Source: Alicycliphilus denitrificans_A
GTDB lineage: Bacteria > Pseudomonadota > Gammaproteobacteria > Burkholderiales > Burkholderiaceae_C
DNA: 64,000 nt
Direction of reading: 5' to 3'
Assembly (NCBI RefSeq): GCF_044792555.1
Contig: NZ_CP126238.1
Span: 2,356,001 to 2,420,000 of the forward strand
The translations under genes and the position numbers were made by a program. The notes beneath the pieces were generated by a model. It ran no database searches. It was not told where the DNA came from and saw only the letters and a list, made by a program, of their open reading frames with translations. Of this stretch, positions 26,191 through 34,567 are shown one piece after another. Each line of letters begins with the position of its first letter. The first letter of the stretch is position 1.

Positions 26191-26909
26191 TGGGCTCCGT
26201 CCTTGATGGCGTGGCCCGCGAACTTCGCGTCGGCGGGCTCACGCCATTCACCAGCATCGACTTTCCTGGACGGCTAAGCGCGGTGGTCTATGTTCAGGGC
26301 TGCCCGCTGCGCTGCGGCTATTGCCATAACCCGCACCTGCAGCAGCGCCGCGCCGGCACGGCCATGCGCTGGGCGCATGTGCTGGATTGGCTTGAACGGC
26401 GTCTGGGGCTCATCGATGGCGTAGTGTTCAGTGGCGGCGAGCCAACCGTCGATCCGATGCTGGGGCAGGCCATCGGGCAAGTGCGCGCTCTCGGCTTTTC
26501 GATCGGCCTGCACACCGCCGGCACCCATCCAAGGCGGCTGCAAGCCCTGCTGCCTGACATGGACTGGATCGGGTTGGATATCAAGGCTCCGCTTGACGAC
26601 CTGGCCGTGTATGACGGCATCACCGGCATACGGGGAAGTGGCATTCACGCCGGCGCTTGTCTGCAGGCGGTACTCGATTCCGGTGTCGCGTACGAAGTCC
26701 GCACCACGGCCCATCCGCTATGGCTCGATGAACCCGCGCTTCTCAAGCTGGCGCAAGGGTTGGTCCGGCGCGGGGCGCGTCGCTTTGTGCTGCAGATCGC
26801 ACGGTCGACAGCGCAGCAGTCCGCCCCCATCGTTCCGGATTACCCCTCGCCTGCGGCGATGCGCCAGTTGACCGGTTTGTTTGAACACTTTTCGGTACGC
26901 CAGGCTTGA
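26190..26909 (+). CDS. nrdG: Radical SAM activase of anaerobic ribonucleotide reductase (NrdG)
   Basis: NrdG uses a [4Fe-4S] cluster and S-adenosylmethionine to create the glycyl radical on the reductase. The 239-residue protein has the cluster motif CPLRCGYC (about 35-42), preceded by FTSIDFPGRLSAVVYVQG, and the SAM-binding GGEPTVDP. It is of the longer NrdG2 type. The ATG overlaps the TGA of the small radical-domain ORF (TGATG), so the three genes are translationally coupled. Confidence 0.93.
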   Translation: MGSVLDGVARELRVGGLTPFTSIDFPGRLSAVVYVQGCPLRCGYCHNPHLQQRRAGTAMRWAHVLDWLERRLGLIDGVVFSGGEPTVDPMLGQAIGQVRALGFSIGLHTAGTHPRRLQALLPDMDWIGLDIKAPLDDLAVYDGITGIRGSGIHAGACLQAVLDSGVAYEVRTTAHPLWLDEPALLKLAQGLVRRGARRFVLQIARSTAQQSAPIVPDYPSPAAMRQLTGLFEHFSVRQA

Positions 26910-26957
26910 ATCCCTCCGGCTTCTTCTTGGCGCCCGGCATCGTTCTCAGACTTGCTG

Positions 26958-27069
26958 TTACTCGATGGCATCCCGGCTCCAGGTCGCATAGGCTGTCTTT
27001 CGCGATGCCTTGCCGGCGGCAACCATGTTGGTTGACGTTGTCCTTGAATGCTTGTCCGTATCGAGCCAC
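26958..27069 (-). pseudogene. Degenerate transposase-like fragment
   Basis: The minus strand from 27069 reads MARYGQAFKDNV, which resembles the N-terminus of some IS transposase OrfA proteins. A one-base shift later the frame gives NMVAAGKASRKTAYATWSRD and stops near 26958. The interval 26910-27227 between nrdG and the PRPP synthetase-like gene otherwise holds no gene. It probably contains the worn remains of an insertion sequence. I cannot name the family. Confidence 0.35.
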
Positions 27070-27227
27070 TTCTGTCCTTCATCGCCACCCCCCGGAGTTC
27101 TTGGTTTTATGGAGGGGACAACTATTCTGACGCGGGGGGTAACAGTCCTACCCAACCCGAATTCCATTCGTTAGGAGTTTGGAGCGGGTCGACGGCGCCT
27201 TTACCCGACTTTGCATCGGAACTGAGA

Positions 27228-28169
27228 TCACCCCTGCTGGCAAACCTGCATCTGCGCAGCACAACCCAGCGCCTGGGCCAATACCGGGGCCATGGAAACG
27301 ACATTGCTCGGGTGGTCCACGCAGTCGGTGCTCCAGAACTGGCCCACCCCCGCCTGATGCAGGGCATGGAGCGAGGCGTCGTCGATCAGCGCATGGGTGA
27401 CGGCCACATCCACCGAAGCGGCGCCTGCGGCCATCAGCAGGTGCGCGGCCTGTGCAAGAGTATGTCCGGTGCTGGCCATATCGTCGAGCAGCACCACGCA
27501 GCGGCCCTGCACGCTGACGGGGGGAAGCGCAATGCTCACGCTGCGGTCACCGTGCCGCAGCTTGGTGCACACAGCGTGATCAAAGCCATGGCGTGCGGCC
27601 GCCTGCGCCACCCACTGGGCCGATTCGCCATCCGGCCCCACCAGCATGGCACCCGGGCGTTGCCGGGCGATCCAGTCGGCCAGCAACGGTGCGGCGCTCA
27701 CCACGTCGGCCCGTGCAGCGGGCACGGCGTCTTGCAAGCCGGGGACGCGATGCAGATGGGGATCCACGGTGATGAGCCGGTCAAACAGGCCTGCCAGGAA
27801 CCGGCCGACGATGCGCTGGCTCACCGCCTCGCCAGGCTGGAAGGCGATGTCCTGGCGCATATAGGCCAGGTAGGGCGCCACCAGCGTGAGATGCCGCACG
27901 CCCAGGCCGCGCGCGGCCTCGGCCGCCAGCAGCAGTTCGACGAGTTTTTCGTTGGGCTGGTGCAGGCTGCGCAGCAGCACGGCGTTCGCGGGCAAGCTGC
28001 CCGATCCATCCACCGGCAGCGTGAGCTTGAGCTCACCGTCCGGAAAGCGGTGTCGCGCGACCGGCTGCGCCGGCAATCCGGTGGCTGCGGCCAGGCGCTG
28101 AGCCGCCGCCTGCTCATCGTCAAAGTACAGCAGGCAGGTCTCCCTTGCCAAGACTTGAGATGAAGGCAT
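27228..28169 (-). CDS. Divergent ribose-phosphate pyrophosphokinase (PRPP synthetase) family protein
   Basis: The 313-residue protein has the two-domain phosphoribosyltransferase-like fold of PRPP synthetases. Seen are PYLAYMRQDIAF (about 98-109, matching the PYxxYxRQD motif), DPHLHRV, GPDGESAQWV and the PRPP-binding loop VVLLDDMASTGHTL (about 223-236). Several positions differ from housekeeping Prs, so a specialised role is likely. It lies 2 bp after the AMP/thymidine phosphorylase gene on the same strand. This suggests that the two enzymes handle phosphorylated ribose from nucleotide breakdown. Confidence 0.85.
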   Translation of the reverse strand: MPSSQVLARETCLLYFDDEQAAAQRLAAATGLPAQPVARHRFPDGELKLTLPVDGSGSLPANAVLLRSLHQPNEKLVELLLAAEAARGLGVRHLTLVAPYLAYMRQDIAFQPGEAVSQRIVGRFLAGLFDRLITVDPHLHRVPGLQDAVPAARADVVSAAPLLADWIARQRPGAMLVGPDGESAQWVAQAAARHGFDHAVCTKLRHGDRSVSIALPPVSVQGRCVVLLDDMASTGHTLAQAAHLLMAAGAASVDVAVTHALIDDASLHALHQAGVGQFWSTDCVDHPSNVVSMAPVLAQALGCAAQMQVCQQG

Positions 28170-28171
28170 GC

Positions 28172-29782
28172 TCAGAACTCCACGAACACCCGCGGCACGT
28201 CGCCGATGGCGCCGATCCGGTAGGCATTGGAGCGGCTGCAGGCCTGGCGGGCGAACTCCAGATCAGCGCCATAGCCCGCATAGACACGGTACAGCACATC
28301 GCCCTGCTCCACCGCATCGCCCAATTTGCGCAGCAAATCGACCCCTGCCCCCTGCACCTTGGGCGCACCGGCCAGCCGAGCGATGCGGGCGATCTGCAAG
28401 TTGTCTATGCCGGCCACGACGCCCGCGAACGGGGCAAGAGCCTCGAAGCTCAAGGAGCCGAGTTGCGGGTTGTTGTGGTCGAAATTTTTGCTTCCCTGGG
28501 CAGCGATGATGGCCTGCATGCGCGCCAGCGCGCGGCCGGAATCGAGAATGTCGCGCGCAATGCCATATCCGTCGCCTCCGCGCACGTCGGGGTTGCATTC
28601 AATCAGACGGCCGGCCAGGCGCAAGGCTTTTTGACGCAGGTCGATCGGTGCGCGGGGATCGTTTTCGAGCACGCGCATCACGTCGCGCGCTTCCAGCACC
28701 GGGCCGATGCCATTGCCCACGGGCTGGCGGCCGTCGGTGATGACCACATCGAGCGACAGCCCCATGCGGTGCGCCACATATTCGAACAAGCGGCGCAAGC
28801 GCTGCGCCTCGGGCATGGAGCGCACCTTGGCCGACGGACCGATGGGAATGTCGAGTACGAGATGGGTCGAACCGGCCGCAATCTTTTTGGACAGGATGGA
28901 CGCCACCATCTGTCCCGGTGAATCGATGGACAGCGGCCGCTCCACCGAAATCAGCACATCGTCGGCCGGCGCGAGCTGTGCCGTCCCGCCCCAGGCCAGG
29001 CAGCCCCGGTGGTCGCGCACGATCTCGGACAGCTGCTCCAGCGGCAACTCGACATTGGCCAGCACCTCCATGGTGTCGGCCGTGCCCGCGGGCGAGGTGA
29101 TGGCGCGCGACGAAGTCTTGGGGCACAGCATGCCATGCGCTGCCACGATGGGGACGACCAGCATGGAGGTGCGGTTGCCCGGAATACCGCCGATGCAATG
29201 CTTGTCGACCACGAGCGGCTCGTGCCAGTCCAGCCGCTGGCCTGAGGCAACCATGGCATCGGACAGAAAGAAAACCTCCTCGCGGTCCAGTTCACCGCGG
29301 TTGCAGGCCACCACGAAAGCCGTGAGCTCGATCTTGGAATAGTGGTGGCCCGCGATATCGTTCACGATCGCGAGAAAGTCCTCGCGCCCGAGACGCTCGC
29401 CATCGATCTTGCGAAACAGCGCGCCCATCGAGGCCGGCTGCTCTGCCGGCGACACGGTCACCGTCTGGCCGTTTTCCAGCCCGAGTTGGGCAAATGCATC
29501 TTCCGACAAACCCAGCTCATTGCATTCGACGATCGATGCGTCGTCGACCACGTTGACCGTGGCCAGGATGTGCTGTCCGTTGACGCGGACCTCAATCTTG
29601 GAGAGCGCCTGAAACCCCTCGGCGCGGTAAACGGAGCAGTCGCGATGGAGATAGGCCACGTTTTCACGCCAGGTGTCGATGGCCACCCGGCGTACAGCCA
29701 GGCGCGAGTCAAGGGCGGCGTGTTTGTCGCCCTCCGCGCCACTTGCCGCTGACTTCTCGCCTGGGGGTTTATTGGCTTGCAT
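28172..29782 (-). CDS. Archaeal-type AMP/thymidine phosphorylase
   Basis: The protein of about 536 residues belongs to the nucleoside phosphorylase family II. It shows the signature DKHCIGGIPGNRTSM (about 225) and SSRAITSPAGTADTMEVL (about 257), the phosphate and base-binding regions. The N-terminal extra domain (about 35-115) is found in archaeal AMP phosphorylases that turn AMP and phosphate into adenine and ribose-1,5-bisphosphate. I cannot tell AMP from thymidine specificity by eye. The start at 29782 (MQANKPPGEKSAAS) is chosen because the longer frame would run into the arsR coding region. It is co-transcribed with the PRPP synthetase-like gene. Confidence 0.85.
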   Translation of the reverse strand: MQANKPPGEKSAASGAEGDKHAALDSRLAVRRVAIDTWRENVAYLHRDCSVYRAEGFQALSKIEVRVNGQHILATVNVVDDASIVECNELGLSEDAFAQLGLENGQTVTVSPAEQPASMGALFRKIDGERLGREDFLAIVNDIAGHHYSKIELTAFVVACNRGELDREEVFFLSDAMVASGQRLDWHEPLVVDKHCIGGIPGNRTSMLVVPIVAAHGMLCPKTSSRAITSPAGTADTMEVLANVELPLEQLSEIVRDHRGCLAWGGTAQLAPADDVLISVERPLSIDSPGQMVASILSKKIAAGSTHLVLDIPIGPSAKVRSMPEAQRLRRLFEYVAHRMGLSLDVVITDGRQPVGNGIGPVLEARDVMRVLENDPRAPIDLRQKALRLAGRLIECNPDVRGGDGYGIARDILDSGRALARMQAIIAAQGSKNFDHNNPQLGSLSFEALAPFAGVVAGIDNLQIARIARLAGAPKVQGAGVDLLRKLGDAVEQGDVLYRVYAGYGADLEFARQACSRSNAYRIGAIGDVPRVFVEF

Positions 29783-29859
29783 ATCGCTAAAGGCTACAAC
29801 GGGTTGGACGAAATTTACCCGGCTAAGACGCCCTGTGGGTTGCACGCGGCACCCCTTAT

Positions 29860-30198
29860 TCAGAGCCTGGCGCGAAACGCGCTGTGGGTCGCACTGGCCT
29901 GCTCCAGCCGGCGCGCGATGTTGCCGCAGACCAGATCGCATAGGGCGTCCACCGATTCGTCCGTGAGGCGGTAGTACACGGACGTGCCGCGGCTCTCGCG
30001 CGCGACGATGCCCTGCTTGGTCATCAACGACAGGTGCCGTGAGATGTTTGCCGCCGTGTAGCCACAGGCCTGCGCCAGTTCGCCGACGTTGTGCTCGCCT
30101 TGGCGCAGCAGGTTGAGAATGCGCAGGCGCGTGGGCTCGGCCAGCACCTGGAAATAGGCGGCCACTTGTTCCAGGGCCTCGGGGGGCAGTTCCTTCAT
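29860..30198 (-). CDS. ArsR-family repressor, probably sulfur- or redox-responsive
   Basis: This is a 112-residue winged-helix repressor. The recognition region is GELAQACGYTAANISRHLSL (about 39-58), with the wing SRGTSVYYRL following. It has cysteines at 45, 87 and 91. BigR/SqrR-type members of this family sense persulfide with a cysteine pair, so one of these pairs might do the same here. It is divergent from an operon with sulfide:quinone oxidoreductase genes, which supports that view. No metal-site CVC motif is seen. Confidence 0.85.
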   Translation of the reverse strand: MKELPPEALEQVAAYFQVLAEPTRLRILNLLRQGEHNVGELAQACGYTAANISRHLSLMTKQGIVARESRGTSVYYRLTDESVDALCDLVCGNIARRLEQASATHSAFRARL

Positions 30199-30238
30199 TG
30201 CGCGTTCCAGTCCATGCAGTGGATGAGATGATACATTA

Positions 30239-30267
30239 TTGACTAATTAGCTGATTAATTAAATAAT
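30239..30267 (+). promoter_or_regulatory. Promoter with overlapping operator for the RND-SQR operon
   Basis: TTGACT (30239-30244) and AATAAT (30262-30267) are 17 bp apart and each match the sigma-70 hexamers at five of six positions. The spacer is filled by TAATTAGCTGATTAATTA, a dyad-like AT-rich sequence suited to an ArsR-type repressor. Binding there would block the promoter. It lies about 40 bp upstream of the adaptor gene. Confidence 0.6.
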
Positions 30268-30304
30268 TGATCGAACCATGCTGTGCCGGAGAAGGGAAAA
30301 CACC

Positions 30305-31336
30305 ATGCAACGCTTCCTGTGGCTCGTAGCCTTTCTTGCCGTGCCGGGCATCCAGGCCGCGGAGCCGACCCCTGCACTGTCCTACTACCAAGTACAGGGC
30401 GCTACCCAGGCTGGCTGGGGCAGCAGCGATGCCAAGGTGGAGGCGGTGCGCGAGACGTTGCTGTCGGCCCAGGTGCCGGGCGCTATCGTGGCCCTGCCCG
30501 TCAAGGCCGGTGACCAGGTCAAGGCCGGCCAGGAGCTGACGCGCATCGATGCGCGCATGGCCAGCCAGGGCGCCGCCGCCAGCAACGCGCAGGTGGCGGC
30601 CGCACAAGCGAGCTTGCACCTGGCGGGCAAGGAATATGAGCGCCAGAAGCAACTGTTTGCCAAGCGCTACATCAGCCAGGCCGCGCTCGACAGCGCCGAG
30701 GCGCAGTGGCGTGCGACCCAGGCCCAGGTGGCCGCGTTGCAGGCGCAGGCGGGCGTGGCGGCCACGCAAACCGGCCTGCACAGCGTGAAGGCGCCCTATT
30801 CCGGCGTGGTTGCCAGCGTCCCCGCGAATCTGGGCGACATGGCCATGCCGGGCCGGCCCTTGGTGGCGCTGTACGACCCTGCAGCCCTGCGCGTGACGGC
30901 GCAGCTCACCGAGGAGCAGGTGCGCCAATTGCGCGCCGGCGGCGGTGTGCAAGTCGAGCTCACTGACCGGCGCCTGGCCATTGCCGCGTCCCAGGTCCAG
31001 GTGCTGCCCACGGCCGACCCCTTGAGCCACACCGTCCCCGTGCGCGTGCAGCTGCCTGCCGATGTGCGCGCCGTGCCCGGCATGTTTGCGCGCCTGTGGT
31101 GGCAGGGCGGCGCGGCTGATGCCAGCCAGCGCGTGCTGGTGCCCGCCCAGGCCGTGGTGCGCCGCGCCGAGATGACGGGCGTTTATGTGCAAGGCCAGGA
31201 CGGCAAGCCTCGGCTGCGCCAGGTGCGCCTGGGGCCACCGGCGGACGCAAAGGGCGAGCTGGTCGAAGTCCTGAGCGGCCTCGGCGCAGGCGACCAGGTG
31301 GCGCTTGAACCACAGGCCGCGGCCAAGGTGCGCTGA
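30305..31336 (+). CDS. RND efflux periplasmic adaptor (membrane fusion protein)
   Basis: The 343-residue protein links an inner-membrane RND pump to an outer-membrane channel. It starts at 30305 with a signal peptide MQRFLWLVAFLAVPGIQAAE. A lipoyl half-motif (VPGAIVALPVKAGDQVKAGQ, about 55-74) follows, then a coiled-coil hairpin about 85-150, and a beta-barrel domain with VKAPYSGVVASVPANLGD. A GAAGGGA ribosome binding site precedes the start. The gene is first in the operon facing arsR and ends one base before the pump gene. Confidence 0.92.
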   Translation: MQRFLWLVAFLAVPGIQAAEPTPALSYYQVQGATQAGWGSSDAKVEAVRETLLSAQVPGAIVALPVKAGDQVKAGQELTRIDARMASQGAAASNAQVAAAQASLHLAGKEYERQKQLFAKRYISQAALDSAEAQWRATQAQVAALQAQAGVAATQTGLHSVKAPYSGVVASVPANLGDMAMPGRPLVALYDPAALRVTAQLTEEQVRQLRAGGGVQVELTDRRLAIAASQVQVLPTADPLSHTVPVRVQLPADVRAVPGMFARLWWQGGAADASQRVLVPAQAVVRRAEMTGVYVQGQDGKPRLRQVRLGPPADAKGELVEVLSGLGAGDQVALEPQAAAKVR

Positions 31337-31337
31337 C

Positions 31338-34300
31338 ATGGACAGCCAGAAGCATTCCCTGGGCATCTCGGGCCGCATCGCCCAGGCCTTCCAAGCGGAG
31401 AGAATCACGCCGCTGCTGGCGCTGCTGGCGCTGCTGCTGGGCCTGTTTGCCGTGCTGGTCACGCCGCGCGAGGAGGAGCCGCAGATAGACGTGACCATGG
31501 CCAACGTCATCGTGCCCTTCCCCGGCGCGTCGGTGGCCGATGTGGAGCAGATGATCGCCACGCCGGCCGAGCAGGTGCTGTCGCAGATGCTGGGTGTGGA
31601 GCATGTGACCTCCGTGTCGCGCCCCGGCGTGGCGGTGCTCACGGTGCAATTCAAGGTGGGCGTGCAGCGCAACGATGCGCTGGTGCGCCTGCATGACACG
31701 CTGCGCAGCAACGCCGACTGGCTGCCGCGCGGCCTGGGGGCGCTGGAGCCCATCATCCGCCCCAAGGGCATCGACGACGTGCCCGTGGTCACGCTGACGC
31801 TGTACAGCCACGAGCAGAACCAGGGCGCGTTCGCACTGGAGCGCGTGTCCCACAGCATGGAGGCCGAGCTGATGCGCGTGCCCGGCACGCGCACCGTGGC
31901 CACCGTGGGCGGCCCGGGGCGCGCGGTGCGCGTGGAGCTGGATGCGGCGCGCATGGCGGGCCGGGGCGTCACCGTCGATGAGCTGCGCCAGGCCCTGCAG
32001 TCGGCCAACATGGGCCTGCCCGTGGGCGAGCTGCTGTCGGGCAACCGCTCCGTGGCCATCGAGGCCGGGCCGTTCCTCGCGCATGCGCAGGAGGTGGCCG
32101 ACATTGTCGTCAGCAGCCGCGGCGGCAAGCCGGTGTTCCTGAAGGACGTGGCCAGTCTGGAGGATGGCCCGCCGCCCGCCACGCGCTATGTCTGGTACGG
32201 GCAGGTCAAGGACGGCCAGGCGATTGAGTACCCGGCGGTGACGCTGGCCATCACCAAGAAGGCGGGCGCCAATGCCATCGACGTGGCGCGCGCGGTGATG
32301 CAGCGCGTCGATGAGCTGCGCGGCACGGTGATTCCGGCCGACGTGCAGGTGGCCGAGACGCGCGACTACGGCGCCACGGCCAACGACAAGGCGCAGAAGC
32401 TGATCCAGAAGCTGCTGTTTGCCACCGTCTCTGTCGTCGCACTGGTGTTTGTCGCCCTAGGCCGGCGCGAGGCGCTGATCGTCGGCGTGGCCGTGGGCCT
32501 GACGCTGGCGGCCACGCTGTTCGCCTCCTGGGCCTGGGGCTTCACACTGAACCGCGTGTCGCTGTTTGCGCTGATCTTCTCCATCGGCATCCTGGTGGAC
32601 GACGCCATCGTGGTGGTCGAGAACATCCACCGCCACCAGGCGCTGTACCCCGAAAAAACCCTGGCCCAGCTCATCCCCGGCGCGGTCGATGAAGTGGGCG
32701 GTCCGACCATCCTCGCCACCTTCACGGTGATCGCCGCGCTGCTGCCCATGGCCTTCGTCAGCGGGCTGATGGGGCCATACATGGCGCCCATCCCCATCAA
32801 TGCCAGCATGGGCATGTTGATTTCGCTGGCCGTGGCCTTCACCGTCACGCCCTGGCTGGCGCGGCTGTGGATGAAGGGCCATGGCGGCCAGGCCAAGGAG
32901 CACACGGGCCTGGCGGCAAGGCTCGCGCCGGCGTTCGAGCGCATCTTCCGCCCGCTGCTTGACGAGCGCACGGGCCGGCGCAACCGCGGCCTACTGGGCC
33001 TGGCCGTGGCAGGCCTGATCGCCGTCTCGCTGGTGCTGCCGGTGCTGGGCTGGGTGCAGCTGAAGATGCTGCCATTCGACAACAAGAGCGAGTTCCAGGT
33101 CGTCGTGGACATGCCCGCGGGCACGCCACCCGAGGCCACGGCCGCCGTGCTGCACGAGCTGGGCGCCCACCTGGCCACCGTGCCCGAAGTCACCGACTAC
33201 CAGGCCTACGCCGGCACCGCCGGCCCCATCAACTTCAACGGCCTGGTGCGCCAGTACGACCTGAGGAGCGGCGGCGAGGTGGGCGACCTGCAGGTCAACC
33301 TGCTGGACAAGCACGCGCGCAAGGACCAGAGCCATGCGATCGCCATGCGCGTGCGCCCTGCCCTGCAGGAAATCGGCCGGCGCATGGGCGCGAACGTGAA
33401 GGTGGTGGAGGTACCGCCCGGCCCGCCCGTGCTCGCTCCCATCGTCGCCGAGATCTACGGCCCCGATGCCGCAGGACGGCGCCAAGTGGCCAAGGAAGTG
33501 CGTGCCGCGCTACAAAAAACAGAGGGCATCGTGGACCTGGACGACAGCGCCATCGCCGATGCGCCGAGGAAGCTGGTGCTGGTGGACCGGCGCAAGTCCG
33601 CGCTGATGGGCGTGCCGCAGGCCGCCATCGTTTCCGCCCTGCACGCCGGCCTGGCGGGCGAAAACGCCACCTGGCTGCGCGACGCGAGCAAGTACCCCAC
33701 GCCGGTGCTGCTGCAGCTGCCCGCCGACCAGCATGGCAACCTTGATGCGCTGCTGCAACTGCCCGTGCGCACCAGCCAGGGGAGCACGGTGCCGCTCCGC
33801 GAGCTGGTCACCATCAGCGACAGCCTGCGCGAGCAGCCCATCTACCACAAGGATCTGCTGCCGGTGAACCTGGTCGTGGCCGACATGGCGGGCAAGGTGG
33901 ACAGCCCGCTGTACGGCATGTTCGCCGCGCGCAAGGCGATAGCCGAGATCACCGCGCCCGATGGCGGCAGGGTCGAGGAGTATTTCATCCGCCCGCCCAG
34001 CGACCCCTATCGCGGCTACAGCCTGAAGTGGGATGGCGAGTGGCAGATCACCTACGAGACCTTCCGCGACATGGGCGCGGCCTATGGCGTGGGCCTGATC
34101 CTGATCTACCTGCTGGTCGTGGCGCACTTCGGCTCCTACCTCACGCCGCTGATCATCATGGCGCCGATCCCGCTCACCATCATCGGCGTCATGCCCGGCC
34201 ACGCCATCCTGGGCGCGCAGTACACCGCCACCAGCATGATCGGCATGATCGCGCTGGCCGGCATCATCGTGCGCAACTCCATCCTGCTGGTGGACTTCAT

Positions 34301-34556
34301 ACGCCTGCAGGTGCGCTCGGGCATGGAGTTCAAGCAGGCCGTCGTGCAGTCGGCCATCACCCGCGCCCAGCCCATCATGCTCACCGGGCTGGCAGCCATG
34401 CTGGGGGCGTTCTTCATCCTGGACGACCCGATCTTCAACGGCCTGGCGATCTCGCTGATCTTTGGCATCGCCGTCTCCACCGTGCTTACGCTGGTGGTCA
34501 TCCCCATCCTGTATTTCATGGCCTATCGCCACCGCGTGGACGTGGTGCGCGGGTAA
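31338..34556 (+). CDS. RND-family efflux transporter
   Basis: This 1072-residue inner-membrane pump has the twelve-helix RND layout: a first helix at about 25-42 (LLALLALLLGLFAVLV), a large periplasmic loop, a central helix bundle with SIGILVDDAIVVVENIHRH (about 415), a second loop, and a C-terminal bundle with IALAGIIVRNSILLVDFIRL. The DD pair in the fourth helix region is the usual proton-relay site. The substrate cannot be read from sequence. The context of sulfide oxidation genes suggests a reactive sulfur or organosulfur compound. The start at 31338 fits the end of the adaptor gene at 31336. Confidence 0.94.
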   Translation: MDSQKHSLGISGRIAQAFQAERITPLLALLALLLGLFAVLVTPREEEPQIDVTMANVIVPFPGASVADVEQMIATPAEQVLSQMLGVEHVTSVSRPGVAVLTVQFKVGVQRNDALVRLHDTLRSNADWLPRGLGALEPIIRPKGIDDVPVVTLTLYSHEQNQGAFALERVSHSMEAELMRVPGTRTVATVGGPGRAVRVELDAARMAGRGVTVDELRQALQSANMGLPVGELLSGNRSVAIEAGPFLAHAQEVADIVVSSRGGKPVFLKDVASLEDGPPPATRYVWYGQVKDGQAIEYPAVTLAITKKAGANAIDVARAVMQRVDELRGTVIPADVQVAETRDYGATANDKAQKLIQKLLFATVSVVALVFVALGRREALIVGVAVGLTLAATLFASWAWGFTLNRVSLFALIFSIGILVDDAIVVVENIHRHQALYPEKTLAQLIPGAVDEVGGPTILATFTVIAALLPMAFVSGLMGPYMAPIPINASMGMLISLAVAFTVTPWLARLWMKGHGGQAKEHTGLAARLAPAFERIFRPLLDERTGRRNRGLLGLAVAGLIAVSLVLPVLGWVQLKMLPFDNKSEFQVVVDMPAGTPPEATAAVLHELGAHLATVPEVTDYQAYAGTAGPINFNGLVRQYDLRSGGEVGDLQVNLLDKHARKDQSHAIAMRVRPALQEIGRRMGANVKVVEVPPGPPVLAPIVAEIYGPDAAGRRQVAKEVRAALQKTEGIVDLDDSAIADAPRKLVLVDRRKSALMGVPQAAIVSALHAGLAGENATWLRDASKYPTPVLLQLPADQHGNLDALLQLPVRTSQGSTVPLRELVTISDSLREQPIYHKDLLPVNLVVADMAGKVDSPLYGMFAARKAIAEITAPDGGRVEEYFIRPPSDPYRGYSLKWDGEWQITYETFRDMGAAYGVGLILIYLLVVAHFGSYLTPLIIMAPIPLTIIGVMPGHAILGAQYTATSMIGMIALAGIIVRNSILLVDFIRLQVRSGMEFKQAVVQSAITRAQPIMLTGLAAMLGAFFILDDPIFNGLAISLIFGIAVSTVLTLVVIPILYFMAYRHRVDVVRG

Positions 34557-34567
34557 GGAGCGGTTCA

